Part shown: positions 44,074 through 52,685 of the stretch, piece by piece
Position numbering within the stretch: position 1 is the stretch's first letter
How the letters are laid out: the number at the start of each line of letters is the position of its first letter
Source: an uncultured Propionimicrobium sp.
Lineage (GTDB): Bacteria; Actinomycetota; Actinomycetes; Propionibacteriales; Propionibacteriaceae
DNA length: 64,000 nucleotides
Direction: 5' to 3'
Assembly (NCBI GenBank): GCA_946221385.1
Contig: CAMIGX010000006.1
Coordinates: forward strand, 82,562 to 146,561
The notes under the pieces: model-generated
The model's input: the letters and a program-made list of their open reading frames with translations, nothing else
Databases searched by the model: none
Told to the model about the DNA's origin: nothing
Translations under genes and position numbers: made by a program

Positions 44074-44940
44074 CTACTTTCCGAAGCGACGTTCGCGCTC
44101 GGAATAGCTTCGCAGCGCGCGATAGAAGTCGACGAGTCGGAAGTCTGGCCACAATGCTTCGCAGAAGTAGAATTCCGAGTGCGCCGACTGCCACATCAAA
44201 AAGCCACTGAGACGTTGCTCACCTGAGGTGCGGATGATCAGGTCAGGGTCTGGCTGGCCCTTGGTGTAGAGATGCTCGGCGATCTGCTCGACGGCCAGCT
44301 CGTCGGCGACTTCGTCGAGGGTGCGGCCGTCGGCAGCCTTGGATTTGAGCAACGATTGAATCGCCGTCAGCAGCTCGTGACGCCCGCCGTAGGCGACTGC
44401 GACGTTCACTCTCATCCGACCTTCGTCGCCGTTCGCGGCGCTGCGCTGCTGGGCGGCGGCGAGCCGATCAGAAATGTTGACCGGCAGCAGGGTCAGATCG
44501 CCGACTATCGCGACCTGGTTGGCCTCATCTGCGGCTAGTTCGTCGACGAGATCAGCGATGACGTCGAGCAGCGGGAGTAGCTCGTCGTCTTGGGAACGAT
44601 TGAGGTTGTCGGTCGATAAGACCCAGAGCGTGACCACCTTGATGTCGGCGTCGCGACACCAACCGACGAACTGTTTCAGCTTGTCAGCCCCAGCTTTATA
44701 GCCGACTTCTAGCGGTTTACCCGGTGCATTGGCGCGCGCCCAGCGGCGGTTACCGTCAGCTAAGACCGCGATATGTTGCGGGCGTTTCGCGTCAGATAAT
44801 TCCCGGCGCAACAGGCCCTCATAGAAGCTGTAAAGCGGGGCAGAGAAAAACCGTGGCGATGCGTCAACGACGGTCTGCACGCTGTCTTCAAAGACATTGC
44901 GTGCTTTCGCTACGCGTTTTCCGCGGTCGCCCCATGTCAT
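44074..44940 (-). CDS. uppS: Short/medium-chain (Z)-prenyl diphosphate synthase (UppS family)
   Basis: A 288-residue cis-prenyltransferase that elongates an allylic diphosphate for polyprenyl phosphate wall-lipid carriers. Catalytic motif HIAVLADGNRRWARANAP is at about residues 55-72. Later motifs are LWVLSTDNLNRSQDE, VAVAYGGRHELL, DLIIRTSGEQRLSGF and SEFYFCEALWPDF. The frame is open to 45192, but ATG 44940 (MTWGDRGKRV) fits the family. By position it corresponds to the mycobacterial Rv1086-like enzyme, which makes short Z,E-farnesyl diphosphate; chain length here is unknown. Confidence 0.93.
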   Translation of the reverse strand: MTWGDRGKRVAKARNVFEDSVQTVVDASPRFFSAPLYSFYEGLLRRELSDAKRPQHIAVLADGNRRWARANAPGKPLEVGYKAGADKLKQFVGWCRDADIKVVTLWVLSTDNLNRSQDDELLPLLDVIADLVDELAADEANQVAIVGDLTLLPVNISDRLAAAQQRSAANGDEGRMRVNVAVAYGGRHELLTAIQSLLKSKAADGRTLDEVADELAVEQIAEHLYTKGQPDPDLIIRTSGEQRLSGFLMWQSAHSEFYFCEALWPDFRLVDFYRALRSYSERERRFGK

Positions 44941-45389
44941 GGCCCCAGCGTAGTCGGATCTTCGACTTGCTCGAGGCTCAACCTCCAGACCGACGTGGAT
45001 ACATCTTGCGCGCTGCCGCATCTGTCGGCAGCCGATGAGTCGGCTGCTTGACGTGAGAGCTCGCGCCCGGAGTTTCGAAAATGTGAACTTTCGGTGAAGA
45101 CGTGCGTGCCGTCCGCGGATCGTCGAATTCGCGACGTAATTTCGAGCCATGGAGCGTGGGGAAGCGTTCCAACACCAGGTGCGGGCCGTCAACCCTGCTT
45201 GGCAAAGCGGGATCTGGCGGACGCGCCCGACAGCGCAGGAGCCGTATTCATGTCACGGTTTGACGCTCGGCTGGGCTTCGGCTCGGTTGATATGGGTCTG
45301 GATTGCCCGCGAGCGCAACTCGACGCCTTGCAGTCTTTCGCTGCGCTGCGTGCCGTGCGAACAATCACGGTGGCGCAGAAGGAGTCATA
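44941..45389. other. Gene-free divergent region between uppS and phoH
   Basis: 449 bases without a convincing gene. A perfect hairpin GCAGCCGA-TGAG-TCGGCTGC lies at 45,028-45,047. The phoH ribosome site GGAG is at 45,381-45,384. Short open frames here have no supported start or family match. Confidence 0.6.
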
Positions 45390-46769
45390 GTGCTCGAGAT
45401 GATCGAAACGCCGGCAACTGAAATCGCGGGCCCGATCGTGCCGGATAAGCCAGAAAAGGCCAAGACCAAGGTCAAAGCCCGAACCAAGACCAAGACCTAC
45501 GTCGTCGACACTTCGGTCTTGTTGAGTGATCCCAAAGCCATTACCAAGTTCGCAGAACACGATGTCGTGTTGCCGATCGTGGTGATTTCTGAATTGGAGG
45601 CCAAGCGTCACCATCCGGAATTGGGCTACTTCGCGCGTTCCGCGCTGCGGCTATTGGACGATCTGCGGCAAGCTCACGGACGGCTGGATGAGCCGATCCG
45701 AGTCACCCCCGACGGCGGTCGGCTGTGCGTCGAGTTGAATCACATCAACCCCGAGATTTTGCCGGTCGGTTTCCGGCTGGGGGATAACGACTCGCGCATT
45801 TTGGCCGTCGCCATGAACTACCGGGCCGAAGGCTATGACGTCGTGCTGGTTTCCAAAGATCTGCCGATGCGTGTGAAAGCCTCAGCGATGGGCCTGGAAG
45901 CCGAGGAATATCGCAATGAACAGGTCATTGACTCCGGCTGGACCGGGATGGCCGAGTTGGACGTCAACAGTTCCGTCATCGACCAGCTTTATGAGGACGG
46001 CGAAGTTGAGTTGCCCGAAGCGCTGGAATTGCCCAATAACACTGGCGTGGTGCTGCGTGGCCCAGGCGCTTCCGCGTTGGCCCGTCGTCATCCCGATGGA
46101 CTGCTGCACATGATCCGCACTGACGCCGAAGCCTTCGGGATCCACGGGCGGTCTGCTGAGCAACGAGTGGCCTTGGACCTCCTGTTGGACCCGGAAGTCG
46201 GCATCGTCAGCCTCGGCGGTCGGGCTGGCACCGGAAAGTCCGCGTTGGCCTTGTGTGCGGGCTTGGAGTGGGTAATGGAGCGCAACAAATTCTCCAAAGT
46301 CATGGTCTTCCGTCCGCTGTTTGCGGTCGGCGGCCAGGAACTGGGCTACCTACCGGGCACCGAAAACGAGAAGATGGCGCCTTGGGGTCAGGCTGTGTTC
46401 GACACGTTGGGTGCGGTCACCAACAAGTACGTCATCGACGAGCTGCTGCAGCGCGAGATGCTCGAGGTCTTACCGTTGACGCACATTCGCGGTCGCTCGT
46501 TGCATGACGCTTTCGTCATCGTTGACGAAGCCCAGTCGCTGGAACGCAATGTCTTGCTCACAGTGCTCAGCCGCATCGGTCAGAACTCGAGGGTCGTATT
46601 GACCCATGACGTCGCCCAGCGCGACAACCTGCGGGTCGGACGACATGACGGCATCGCAGCAGTCGTCGAGCGGCTGAAAGGCAATCCGCTGTTCGGGCAT
46701 GTGCGCTTGACTCGTTCGGAGCGCTCACCGATCGCGGCGCTGGTGACGGAGATGCTAGAGGAGTTCTGA
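45390..46769 (+). CDS. phoH: PhoH family protein with N-terminal PIN domain
   Basis: A 459-residue PIN-PhoH fusion (PhoH2/YlaK type). The PIN ribonuclease-like domain begins TYVVDTSVLLSDPKAI (about residues 36-51) with acidic residues D, E and later DNDSRI. The PhoH helicase/ATPase has Walker A GRAGTGKSALAL near residue 278 and Walker B DAFVIVDEAQS. PhoH2 proteins unwind and cleave RNA in mycobacteria. GTG 45390 follows GGAG at good spacing; upstream frame extension is noncoding. No VapB-like partner is seen upstream. Confidence 0.92.
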   Translation: MLEMIETPATEIAGPIVPDKPEKAKTKVKARTKTKTYVVDTSVLLSDPKAITKFAEHDVVLPIVVISELEAKRHHPELGYFARSALRLLDDLRQAHGRLDEPIRVTPDGGRLCVELNHINPEILPVGFRLGDNDSRILAVAMNYRAEGYDVVLVSKDLPMRVKASAMGLEAEEYRNEQVIDSGWTGMAELDVNSSVIDQLYEDGEVELPEALELPNNTGVVLRGPGASALARRHPDGLLHMIRTDAEAFGIHGRSAEQRVALDLLLDPEVGIVSLGGRAGTGKSALALCAGLEWVMERNKFSKVMVFRPLFAVGGQELGYLPGTENEKMAPWGQAVFDTLGAVTNKYVIDELLQREMLEVLPLTHIRGRSLHDAFVIVDEAQSLERNVLLTVLSRIGQNSRVVLTHDVAQRDNLRVGRHDGIAAVVERLKGNPLFGHVRLTRSERSPIAALVTEMLEEF

Positions 46770-46915
46770 GCCGATATCGGAGTTGAGGTGGCCGTCCTTA
46801 GGGCGACCACTTTCACGTGCTCGAGCCTCACGCAGCCTGCGGCTTGCTGGCCCGCCTTGGTTGAGCCCGGTCTATCTAGGGATGGCTAATGCCTGCACGC
46901 GGAATTGGTTGATCC

Positions 46916-47143
46916 TCAGTCATCCTTCAGCTGGGCTTCCCGGGCAGCTTGGATCTTGGCTTGAGCGCCGTCCAGCCAGTCTTGGCAGATCTTGGCTAGC
47001 TGTTCGCCGCGTTCCCAAAGCTGCATTGATTCGGCTAGCGAAGCCCCACCTGATTCGAGCTTGATGACGATCTCGCCGAGCTCTTTGCGGGCCTGCTCGT
47101 AAGTGAGCTCTGCGTCCTTGGGTTCGGTTTCGGGTTGGCTCAT
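46916..47143 (-). CDS. xseB: Exodeoxyribonuclease VII small subunit
   Basis: A 75-residue XseB with the family core LTYEQARKELGEIVIKLESG and LWERGEQLAKICQDWL. It binds the XseA catalytic subunit to form a single-strand-specific exonuclease for repair. Its ATG overlaps the xseA stop by four bases, giving translational coupling xseA-xseB. Confidence 0.95.
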   Translation of the reverse strand: MSQPETEPKDAELTYEQARKELGEIVIKLESGGASLAESMQLWERGEQLAKICQDWLDGAQAKIQAAREAQLKDD

Positions 47144-48405
47144 TGGTCATCCTCTCGATAGTCGACCTCGGCGAACAGCTCGCCGTCGGATAGATAAATC
47201 TTCAGTTGGTCGCCGGGTTCGACGTCCTCGACAGACGTCACGGAGCGACCTTCGAAATCAGAGACGATCGCATAGCCGCGTTCGAGGGTCGCCTTCGGAC
47301 TCATCGAACGAATCCGTGCGACGTCGTGCTGCACGCTGCGGGCTTCACGCTCAAAGGCGCGGTCAATCGCGGCGCTGAGTCGAAGCTGCAGATTCTCGAC
47401 CTTTTCGACGTGTACGGCTAGGCCTGCTGCCGGGTCGCGCAGCACCGGACGGGAACGCAGCGTCTGCAGGTCATCTTGGGCGAGGTTGATTTTCTTGACG
47501 ACCGCAGCGCGCACCCGCGCGATGGCTGTCTGAATCAGCTCGGCCTGTTCGGCTGCGTCGGGGACGATGCGTTTGGCTGCGTCAGTTGGGGTGGACGCGC
47601 GCAGGTCAGCGACCAGATCAATGATGGGGGTGTCGCGTTCGTGGCCGATGGCTGAGACCACCGGCGTCCGACATTTGAATATCGCCCTGACTAGGCCCTC
47701 GTCACTGAATGGCAGCAAATCTTCCAAGGAGCCGCCGCCGCGAGCGATGACGATGACCTCGACGTCAGGATCGGCGTCCAAAATTGCAAGTTTCGACATC
47801 ACCTGTTCGGCCGCCTCGGCGCCCTGGACCTTGGCATGTTCGACGCGGACGTCAGCGCCCGGCCAACGCAGCGCGACATTTACCAGCACGTCTCGTTCGG
47901 CGTCACTATTTGCAGCCGTGATCAGACCGATCGCGCGCGGCACGAAAGGTAGCGATTTCTTGTGCCGGGTGTCGAAGAGTCCTTCGGCTTGGAGTTTACG
48001 TTTGAGATTCTCCAGTTGCGCGAGCAGCTGGCCTTCGCCGACGATCCGCAGTTCAGCACATTCAAACGAGAAGCGTCCGCTTTGATCCCAAAGCGTTGGA
48101 TGCACGAGCGCGACGACCTTAGTACCTTCAGTGACGGGGCCCGCCGCGTCCAATACCGCTGTGGTGCATGTGACCGTCGCTGACGATTTGGCTCGCGGAT
48201 CGCGCATCGTCAGATATTGCGTCCCCGAAGAGCGCCTGGTGATCTCGATCACTTGGCCCTCAACCCAGACCCAACCGCAGCGCTCGATCCAGCCTTTGAC
48301 CTGGCCGATGACCAGAGCCAACGGACGGGGCGTCTCAGCGGTATTTGACGCCGGGTTGGCTGCAGGAGAGTTCACCTTTGCAAGGCTAGACGCAGCCACT
48401 GACAT
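47140..48405 (-). CDS. xseA: Exodeoxyribonuclease VII large subunit
   Basis: A 421-residue XseA. The N-terminal OB-fold (WVEGQVIEITRRSSGTQYLT) binds single-stranded DNA. The catalytic domain includes VPRAIGLITAANSDAERDVL, VIVIARGGGSLEDLLPFSDE and SAIGHERDTPIIDLVADLRA. The C-terminal coiled-coil region ends with the conserved LERGYAIVSD. Cytosolic DNA repair enzyme. Confidence 0.96.
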   Translation of the reverse strand: MSVAASSLAKVNSPAANPASNTAETPRPLALVIGQVKGWIERCGWVWVEGQVIEITRRSSGTQYLTMRDPRAKSSATVTCTTAVLDAAGPVTEGTKVVALVHPTLWDQSGRFSFECAELRIVGEGQLLAQLENLKRKLQAEGLFDTRHKKSLPFVPRAIGLITAANSDAERDVLVNVALRWPGADVRVEHAKVQGAEAAEQVMSKLAILDADPDVEVIVIARGGGSLEDLLPFSDEGLVRAIFKCRTPVVSAIGHERDTPIIDLVADLRASTPTDAAKRIVPDAAEQAELIQTAIARVRAAVVKKINLAQDDLQTLRSRPVLRDPAAGLAVHVEKVENLQLRLSAAIDRAFEREARSVQHDVARIRSMSPKATLERGYAIVSDFEGRSVTSVEDVEPGDQLKIYLSDGELFAEVDYREDDQ

Positions 48406-48589
48406 TTTCGGCGAGGCCCCGACTCGTGCACAGATTTTAAGCGTGGCTGCGTCACTTCGCTTTGGCCTCCGGGGAGTTCGGTGGGTCGGCTGTAGTGCGC
48501 GGAGCCCGACGATTGGCCGTCTGCGTTATTGAATCGCCTGTTCGGCCGAACTTTCTTGAGCCGCCTGGACGTTTTCCTAGACTTGGGTC

Positions 48590-49540
48590 ATGGCCAAGAA
48601 GGTTGTGCTCGCTGCGCCGCGCGGATACTGCGCTGGTGTGGATCGTGCCGTCATCACCGTCCACAAAGCGCTTGAGATGTATGGCGCGCCGGTCTACGTG
48701 CGCAAACAGATTGTGCACAACCGGCACGTCGTAGAAGATTTAGAGGCAAAGGGTGCGATCTTCGTCGAGGAGCTCGACGAGGTGCCCGAGGGTGAGTTGG
48801 TCGTCTTCTCGGCCCACGGCGTCAGCCCGGCGGTGCGTGACGAAGCCAAACAACGTGGGCTGCGCACGATCGACGCGACCTGCCCGCTGGTGACGAAGGT
48901 GCATCACGAGGCTAAGCGCTTCGCTGCTGATGGGCTGCCGATCTTGCTTATCGGGCATGCCGGTCACGAAGAAGTCGAAGGCACTACCGGTGAGGCCCCA
49001 GAACACATCACTTTGGTGCAGCATCCTGACGAGGTCGATGGCGTCGAATTGGACCCTGATCAGCCGGTCGCCTGGCTAAGCCAAACGACGCTGTCAGTCG
49101 ACGAGACCGCCGAGACGGTGCTGAAGCTGCGCGAGCGTTTCCCGAATCTGGTCGATCCGCCGTCGGACGACATTTGCTATGCGACCCAAAATCGGCAGCA
49201 GGCCGTCAAACAAATCGCGCCCGGCGTTGATTTGATGATCGTGGTCGGATCACGCAATTCGTCGAACACCGTGCGGCTGGTTGACGTGGCGCTGGAGGCT
49301 GGCGCTAAGGCTGCTTATCGAGTCGACAATGCAGGCGAAATCGACCCGGCGTGGTTGGTCGGCGTGGACGCCATTGGTGTGACGTCGGGAGCCTCGGTGC
49401 CCGAAGATTTGGTGCGCGGTGTGTTGGACTACTTGGTCGACGCCGGTTTCCCGGAAGCCGTCGAAGAGCAGCTGATCGAAGAGTCGTTGTCGTTCTCGTT
49501 GCCCCCGCAACTTCGCGAACGACGCGCGGCCGCGCATTGA
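48590..49540 (+). CDS. ispH: 4-hydroxy-3-methylbut-2-enyl diphosphate reductase IspH
   Basis: Last enzyme of the methylerythritol phosphate pathway, a 316-residue [4Fe-4S] protein. Cluster cysteines are visible in RGYCAGVDRAV, DATCPLVTKVH and DDICYATQNRQ. HGVSP and GHAGHEEVEGT contain substrate-binding histidines. It gives isopentenyl and dimethylallyl diphosphate, the precursors for UppS. Its stop is 8 bases from the convergent DUF4143 ATPase stop, showing how tightly that gene is inserted. Confidence 0.97.
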   Translation: MAKKVVLAAPRGYCAGVDRAVITVHKALEMYGAPVYVRKQIVHNRHVVEDLEAKGAIFVEELDEVPEGELVVFSAHGVSPAVRDEAKQRGLRTIDATCPLVTKVHHEAKRFAADGLPILLIGHAGHEEVEGTTGEAPEHITLVQHPDEVDGVELDPDQPVAWLSQTTLSVDETAETVLKLRERFPNLVDPPSDDICYATQNRQQAVKQIAPGVDLMIVVGSRNSSNTVRLVDVALEAGAKAAYRVDNAGEIDPAWLVGVDAIGVTSGASVPEDLVRGVLDYLVDAGFPEAVEEQLIEESLSFSLPPQLRERRAAAH

Positions 49541-49547
49541 TTAGGTG

Positions 49548-50822
49548 TTAAGCGCCCAAAGCCGTAATTGGCACGATCCAGATGCCCTCAGTATCGGCAA
49601 AGGCATAGCTGCCGGTCGCGGTCAAGACCATTTGGAACGACGGCTCAGCCATCTTGCTGTCCGCGATGAGGCCGCGCAGTTTATGCAGACTCTTTTTGGC
49701 GTCTTCGATTGCTGACTCGCCACCCAACTTGATTTCGATCAGCCCGTATCTGCCGTCATGGAGATGAACGACAGCGTCGGCTTCTAAGCCGTTCTTGTCG
49801 CGGTAGTGGAAGACGTCACCGCCGATCGCGTCGGTGTAAACCCGCAAGTCTCTGATGCACAAAGATTCGAATAACAAGCCAAAGGTGTTGAGGTCTTTGA
49901 TGAGTCCGCCTGGCCCAGTGCTGAGGGCCGCCGCTGCAATCGAAGGATCCACAAAATGCCTAGTCGCGGTGGAACGAATAGCCGTCTGCGAACGCAGATT
50001 AGGGTTCCAGGCCGGGAGGTCCTCGATGACGAAGATCTGCTCTAGGGCAGTGAAATATGACCGCAAAGTCTTGTCGTTGACAGGCGTCGTCGCTTGGACG
50101 TCAGTTTGTACTTTGGTCAGCGCTGCGGATTGCCCGCTGAATCGCGCGTAGGAACGCAAGATCGCTCGAGCTAGCACGGGGTTGCGGTTGGTGCCGTCAA
50201 CACGGGAAATGTCGGAGTCGACTATTTCTGAGAGATAGTCCTTAGCGCTGAGCAGGGCGATTTCGGGTTCTTGTCCAATAGTTTGCGGCCACCCGCCACG
50301 GCAAAGTACTTGCGCGAGGTCTGCAATCGAACTGTCAAGGCCATGAGCAGGCGCGGCTTGCCCGTCAAACAACTGTTCCAAAGAAACGGTCGCTGCTGAA
50401 TCCCCAGATTCCTGCAGGCTCATGGGACGCATTCGCATGCGTGCGATTCGACCGGTCCCGCTGTGCGCGGCCTGGTCTAAGCGCGCCGGCACGCTTGACC
50501 CCGTCAAGATGAACTGGCCCGCCGTCTGACGTTGATCCACCTCATAGCGAACCGCATCCCACAACGTAGGGGCCAACTGCCATTCGTCCAGCAGGCGGGG
50601 CGTGTCGCCGACCAGTAACGCGCCAGGGTCGATCTCAGCTAACGCCAAATTTTGGTTCCGGCTAGCGGGTTCGTCGAGACGCAAGACGCTATTGGAGTGT
50701 TCGATCGCGGTGGTGGTCTTACCGCACCACTTCGGGCCTTGGATCAGTACAGCGCCGCGGGATTGCAGACTGCGCTGCAGCATCGAATCGGCGATTCGAG
50801 GACGATATCTCAGCGCGGTCAT
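49548..50822 (-). CDS. AAA_14/DUF4143 ATPase, unit B
   Basis: A 424-residue protein. The N-terminal AAA-type ATPase has Walker A GPKWCGKTTT (about residues 29-38), a Walker B-like RLLDEWQLAPTLWDAVR and sensor ILTGSSVP. The C-terminal DUF4143 domain ends with a PD-(D/E)xK-like pattern: LEADAVVHLH followed by YGLIEIKLGG. Function is unknown for the family; DNA binding or cleavage is possible. It starts with ATG 50822, 9 bases from four tandem 23-bp repeats. It sits alone between ispH and rmuC. A second, divergent homolog lies at 54,045. Both are about 423 residues. Confidence 0.85.
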   Translation of the reverse strand: MTALRYRPRIADSMLQRSLQSRGAVLIQGPKWCGKTTTAIEHSNSVLRLDEPASRNQNLALAEIDPGALLVGDTPRLLDEWQLAPTLWDAVRYEVDQRQTAGQFILTGSSVPARLDQAAHSGTGRIARMRMRPMSLQESGDSAATVSLEQLFDGQAAPAHGLDSSIADLAQVLCRGGWPQTIGQEPEIALLSAKDYLSEIVDSDISRVDGTNRNPVLARAILRSYARFSGQSAALTKVQTDVQATTPVNDKTLRSYFTALEQIFVIEDLPAWNPNLRSQTAIRSTATRHFVDPSIAAAALSTGPGGLIKDLNTFGLLFESLCIRDLRVYTDAIGGDVFHYRDKNGLEADAVVHLHDGRYGLIEIKLGGESAIEDAKKSLHKLRGLIADSKMAEPSFQMVLTATGSYAFADTEGIWIVPITALGA

Positions 50823-50830
50823 GTAACTAG

Positions 50831-50922
50831 ATTACCGGCTTTGGCAGGATTTTATTACCGGCTTTGGCGGATCTCCATTACCGGGATTGGCGGATTTCCA
50901 TTACCGGGATTGGCGAAACCCC
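50831..50922. repeat. 23-bp tandem repeat array B (four units)
   Basis: Four direct repeats start at 50,831, 50,854, 50,877 and 50,900. All share ATTACCGG followed after two bases by TTGGC; units 1-2 have CT and units 3-4 have GA in between. The array fills the whole gap between the ATPase start (50,822) and the rmuC stop (50,922). Because 23 is not a multiple of three and no gene covers it, it is not coding repetition. Confidence 0.92.
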
Positions 50923-52622
50923 TAGCCGACTCGACGTTGGTTCGAAACGTCCGCTTGGTCAGCCAGCTCAACGAGCTCTTCGACGTCAGGGGTTGAACCG
51001 GGGGTCAGGGCGTCCAGCTCCAGGCGAGCGGCACTCGCGTCAGCAGCGCTCACTTGTTCGATCTCGATGATCTGGTCAGCGGTCTGGGCAGTGATCTTCG
51101 TAGCCTCGACCTGCGTCAGGTGCGCCGCCTCAAGGGCTGCGACATTTTGCGCGTCCGCCAATAGTTCTGGGGAGCTCATCGCGCGGGGTGCTGCGTCCAC
51201 AGTCTCGATGCTCTTCAGTTCGTCATTAGTCAATTGCAGATCGCGGAATTTACGGGCCGTGACGAACACCCGGCTCTCCAACGAACCGACCGCCTGGTTG
51301 TAGGCATTGACCGCACCACCTAGCTGACGGCCAAGTTTGTCGACGTGGGAGCCCATCTTCACTAGGCGCGAATAGATTTCGCGACCCATTTCGAAGACCT
51401 CTTGTGCTGATTCAGCCAATGCTGCTTGACGCCAGCCATAGGCGACCGCTCGCAGCATCGCGATCAACGTCGTCGGGCTAGCCAAGATGATGTTCTTGGC
51501 AGCCGCGTATTCGTGCAGATCGGGTTGTTGGGCCAAGGCCTCGGCAGCGAGCGCCTCGCTGGGAATGAATAGCACCACGAACTCCGGCGAATGCGAATCG
51601 ACCTTCCAATAAGACTTGCTCGACAGCTGATCGACGTGCGAGCGGACGTTAGCCGCAAATTGGGCTAACCGGTCTTCGCGGATCGCTTCGTCAGTCGCTT
51701 CTTGAGCGTCGAGGAAAGCAGCTAGCGGCACCTTGGAATCGACATAGAGGAATTTCTCATCGCCCAGCATCACCTTCATGTCGGGACGCACGCGGCGATC
51801 TTCGCTAGTGACGTCGCTGGCTTGGGCATAGAAGTGGACGTGATCGACCATCCCCGACAACTCGACGACGCGCTTGAGCTGCATCTCACCCCAGGCGCCG
51901 CGCACCTGTGGCTTGCGCAACGCGGTCGCCAACGCGCTGGTCTCGCGACGCAAGTGCTCGCTGGTCGCCACGACCGTCTTCACCTGCTCTTGTAGCGCCG
52001 CCTTGGCTGAGGCCTGATCGAGTTCGGCCTGCTTCATACGCTCGCCCAACATGGTCAGCGCCTTTTCCATCGGCTGCAGCATTTCAGCGGTTCGCTTGTC
52101 GCGCTCATCGGCCTGCGCGGAGGCGGTCTTGCCCTGCTCTTTCAAAGTCTCAGCGCTCAATACCTTGAAATGGTTCTCCAGCAGCTCGCGATCCTGGACG
52201 ATCTCTGCGGCCCGCGCCACGGCGACATCACGCTCGTTGACGGCCGCCGCTAGCTCGGCCTGCAAGCCCGCCAGCCGGGCAAGCGCCGCCTGCTCATTGG
52301 CGCGCGCCTCAGCGACCGATCGTTCAGCGGAGGTGACATCTAGAGCTTCGCGAGCGGCGTCCGCTTTAGCCTGGGCCAGCTCAGCCTTGACGGACGCAGT
52401 TTCTTGCTGCGCGCGCGCCAAATCGGCCCGGCCATTGGCGACTTCGCCGCGCGCATCTGCGAGCTGGCTACGAATTTCGTTGATCTCGACGGCGCGTCGG
52501 TGGGCCTCGTCAGCGTCCACCGCGCGCGCCTGTGAGCGCGCCATCTTGCCGCCGACGAACCATCCGACCGCCAGGCCGGTCAGCAGTGCGATCACCATGA
52601 AAATCAAGGTCGTCACGTCCAT
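50922..52622 (-). CDS. rmuC: DNA recombination protein RmuC
   Basis: A 566-residue RmuC-family protein. It has an N-terminal membrane helix (LIFMVIALLTGLAVGWFVGG), a long coiled coil (about residues 30-220) and the RmuC nuclease-like core (RGAWGEMQLKRVVELSGM, RVRPDMKVMLGDEKFLYVDS). RmuC limits inversions at short repeats in E. coli. The stop codon directly abuts repeat array B. The C-terminal 100 residues are A/E-rich and poorly conserved. Confidence 0.92.
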   Translation of the reverse strand: MDVTTLIFMVIALLTGLAVGWFVGGKMARSQARAVDADEAHRRAVEINEIRSQLADARGEVANGRADLARAQQETASVKAELAQAKADAAREALDVTSAERSVAEARANEQAALARLAGLQAELAAAVNERDVAVARAAEIVQDRELLENHFKVLSAETLKEQGKTASAQADERDKRTAEMLQPMEKALTMLGERMKQAELDQASAKAALQEQVKTVVATSEHLRRETSALATALRKPQVRGAWGEMQLKRVVELSGMVDHVHFYAQASDVTSEDRRVRPDMKVMLGDEKFLYVDSKVPLAAFLDAQEATDEAIREDRLAQFAANVRSHVDQLSSKSYWKVDSHSPEFVVLFIPSEALAAEALAQQPDLHEYAAAKNIILASPTTLIAMLRAVAYGWRQAALAESAQEVFEMGREIYSRLVKMGSHVDKLGRQLGGAVNAYNQAVGSLESRVFVTARKFRDLQLTNDELKSIETVDAAPRAMSSPELLADAQNVAALEAAHLTQVEATKITAQTADQIIEIEQVSAADASAARLELDALTPGSTPDVEELVELADQADVSNQRRVG

Positions 52623-52685
52623 GTTTCAACTCTCGCAGTCGGGTCTGACAATTTTTTGAAAGGCCACGCCAGGTAGGCTCATCCA

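Noticed and set aside
44941..45389. Small genes between uppS and phoH, and N-terminal extensions of both
   Set aside because: Open frames exist on both strands but lack ribosome sites and family similarity; the internal starts fit known protein lengths.
50831..50922. Array B as a CRISPR
   Set aside because: Units are contiguous 23-base repeats without unique spacers, and no cas gene is in the window.
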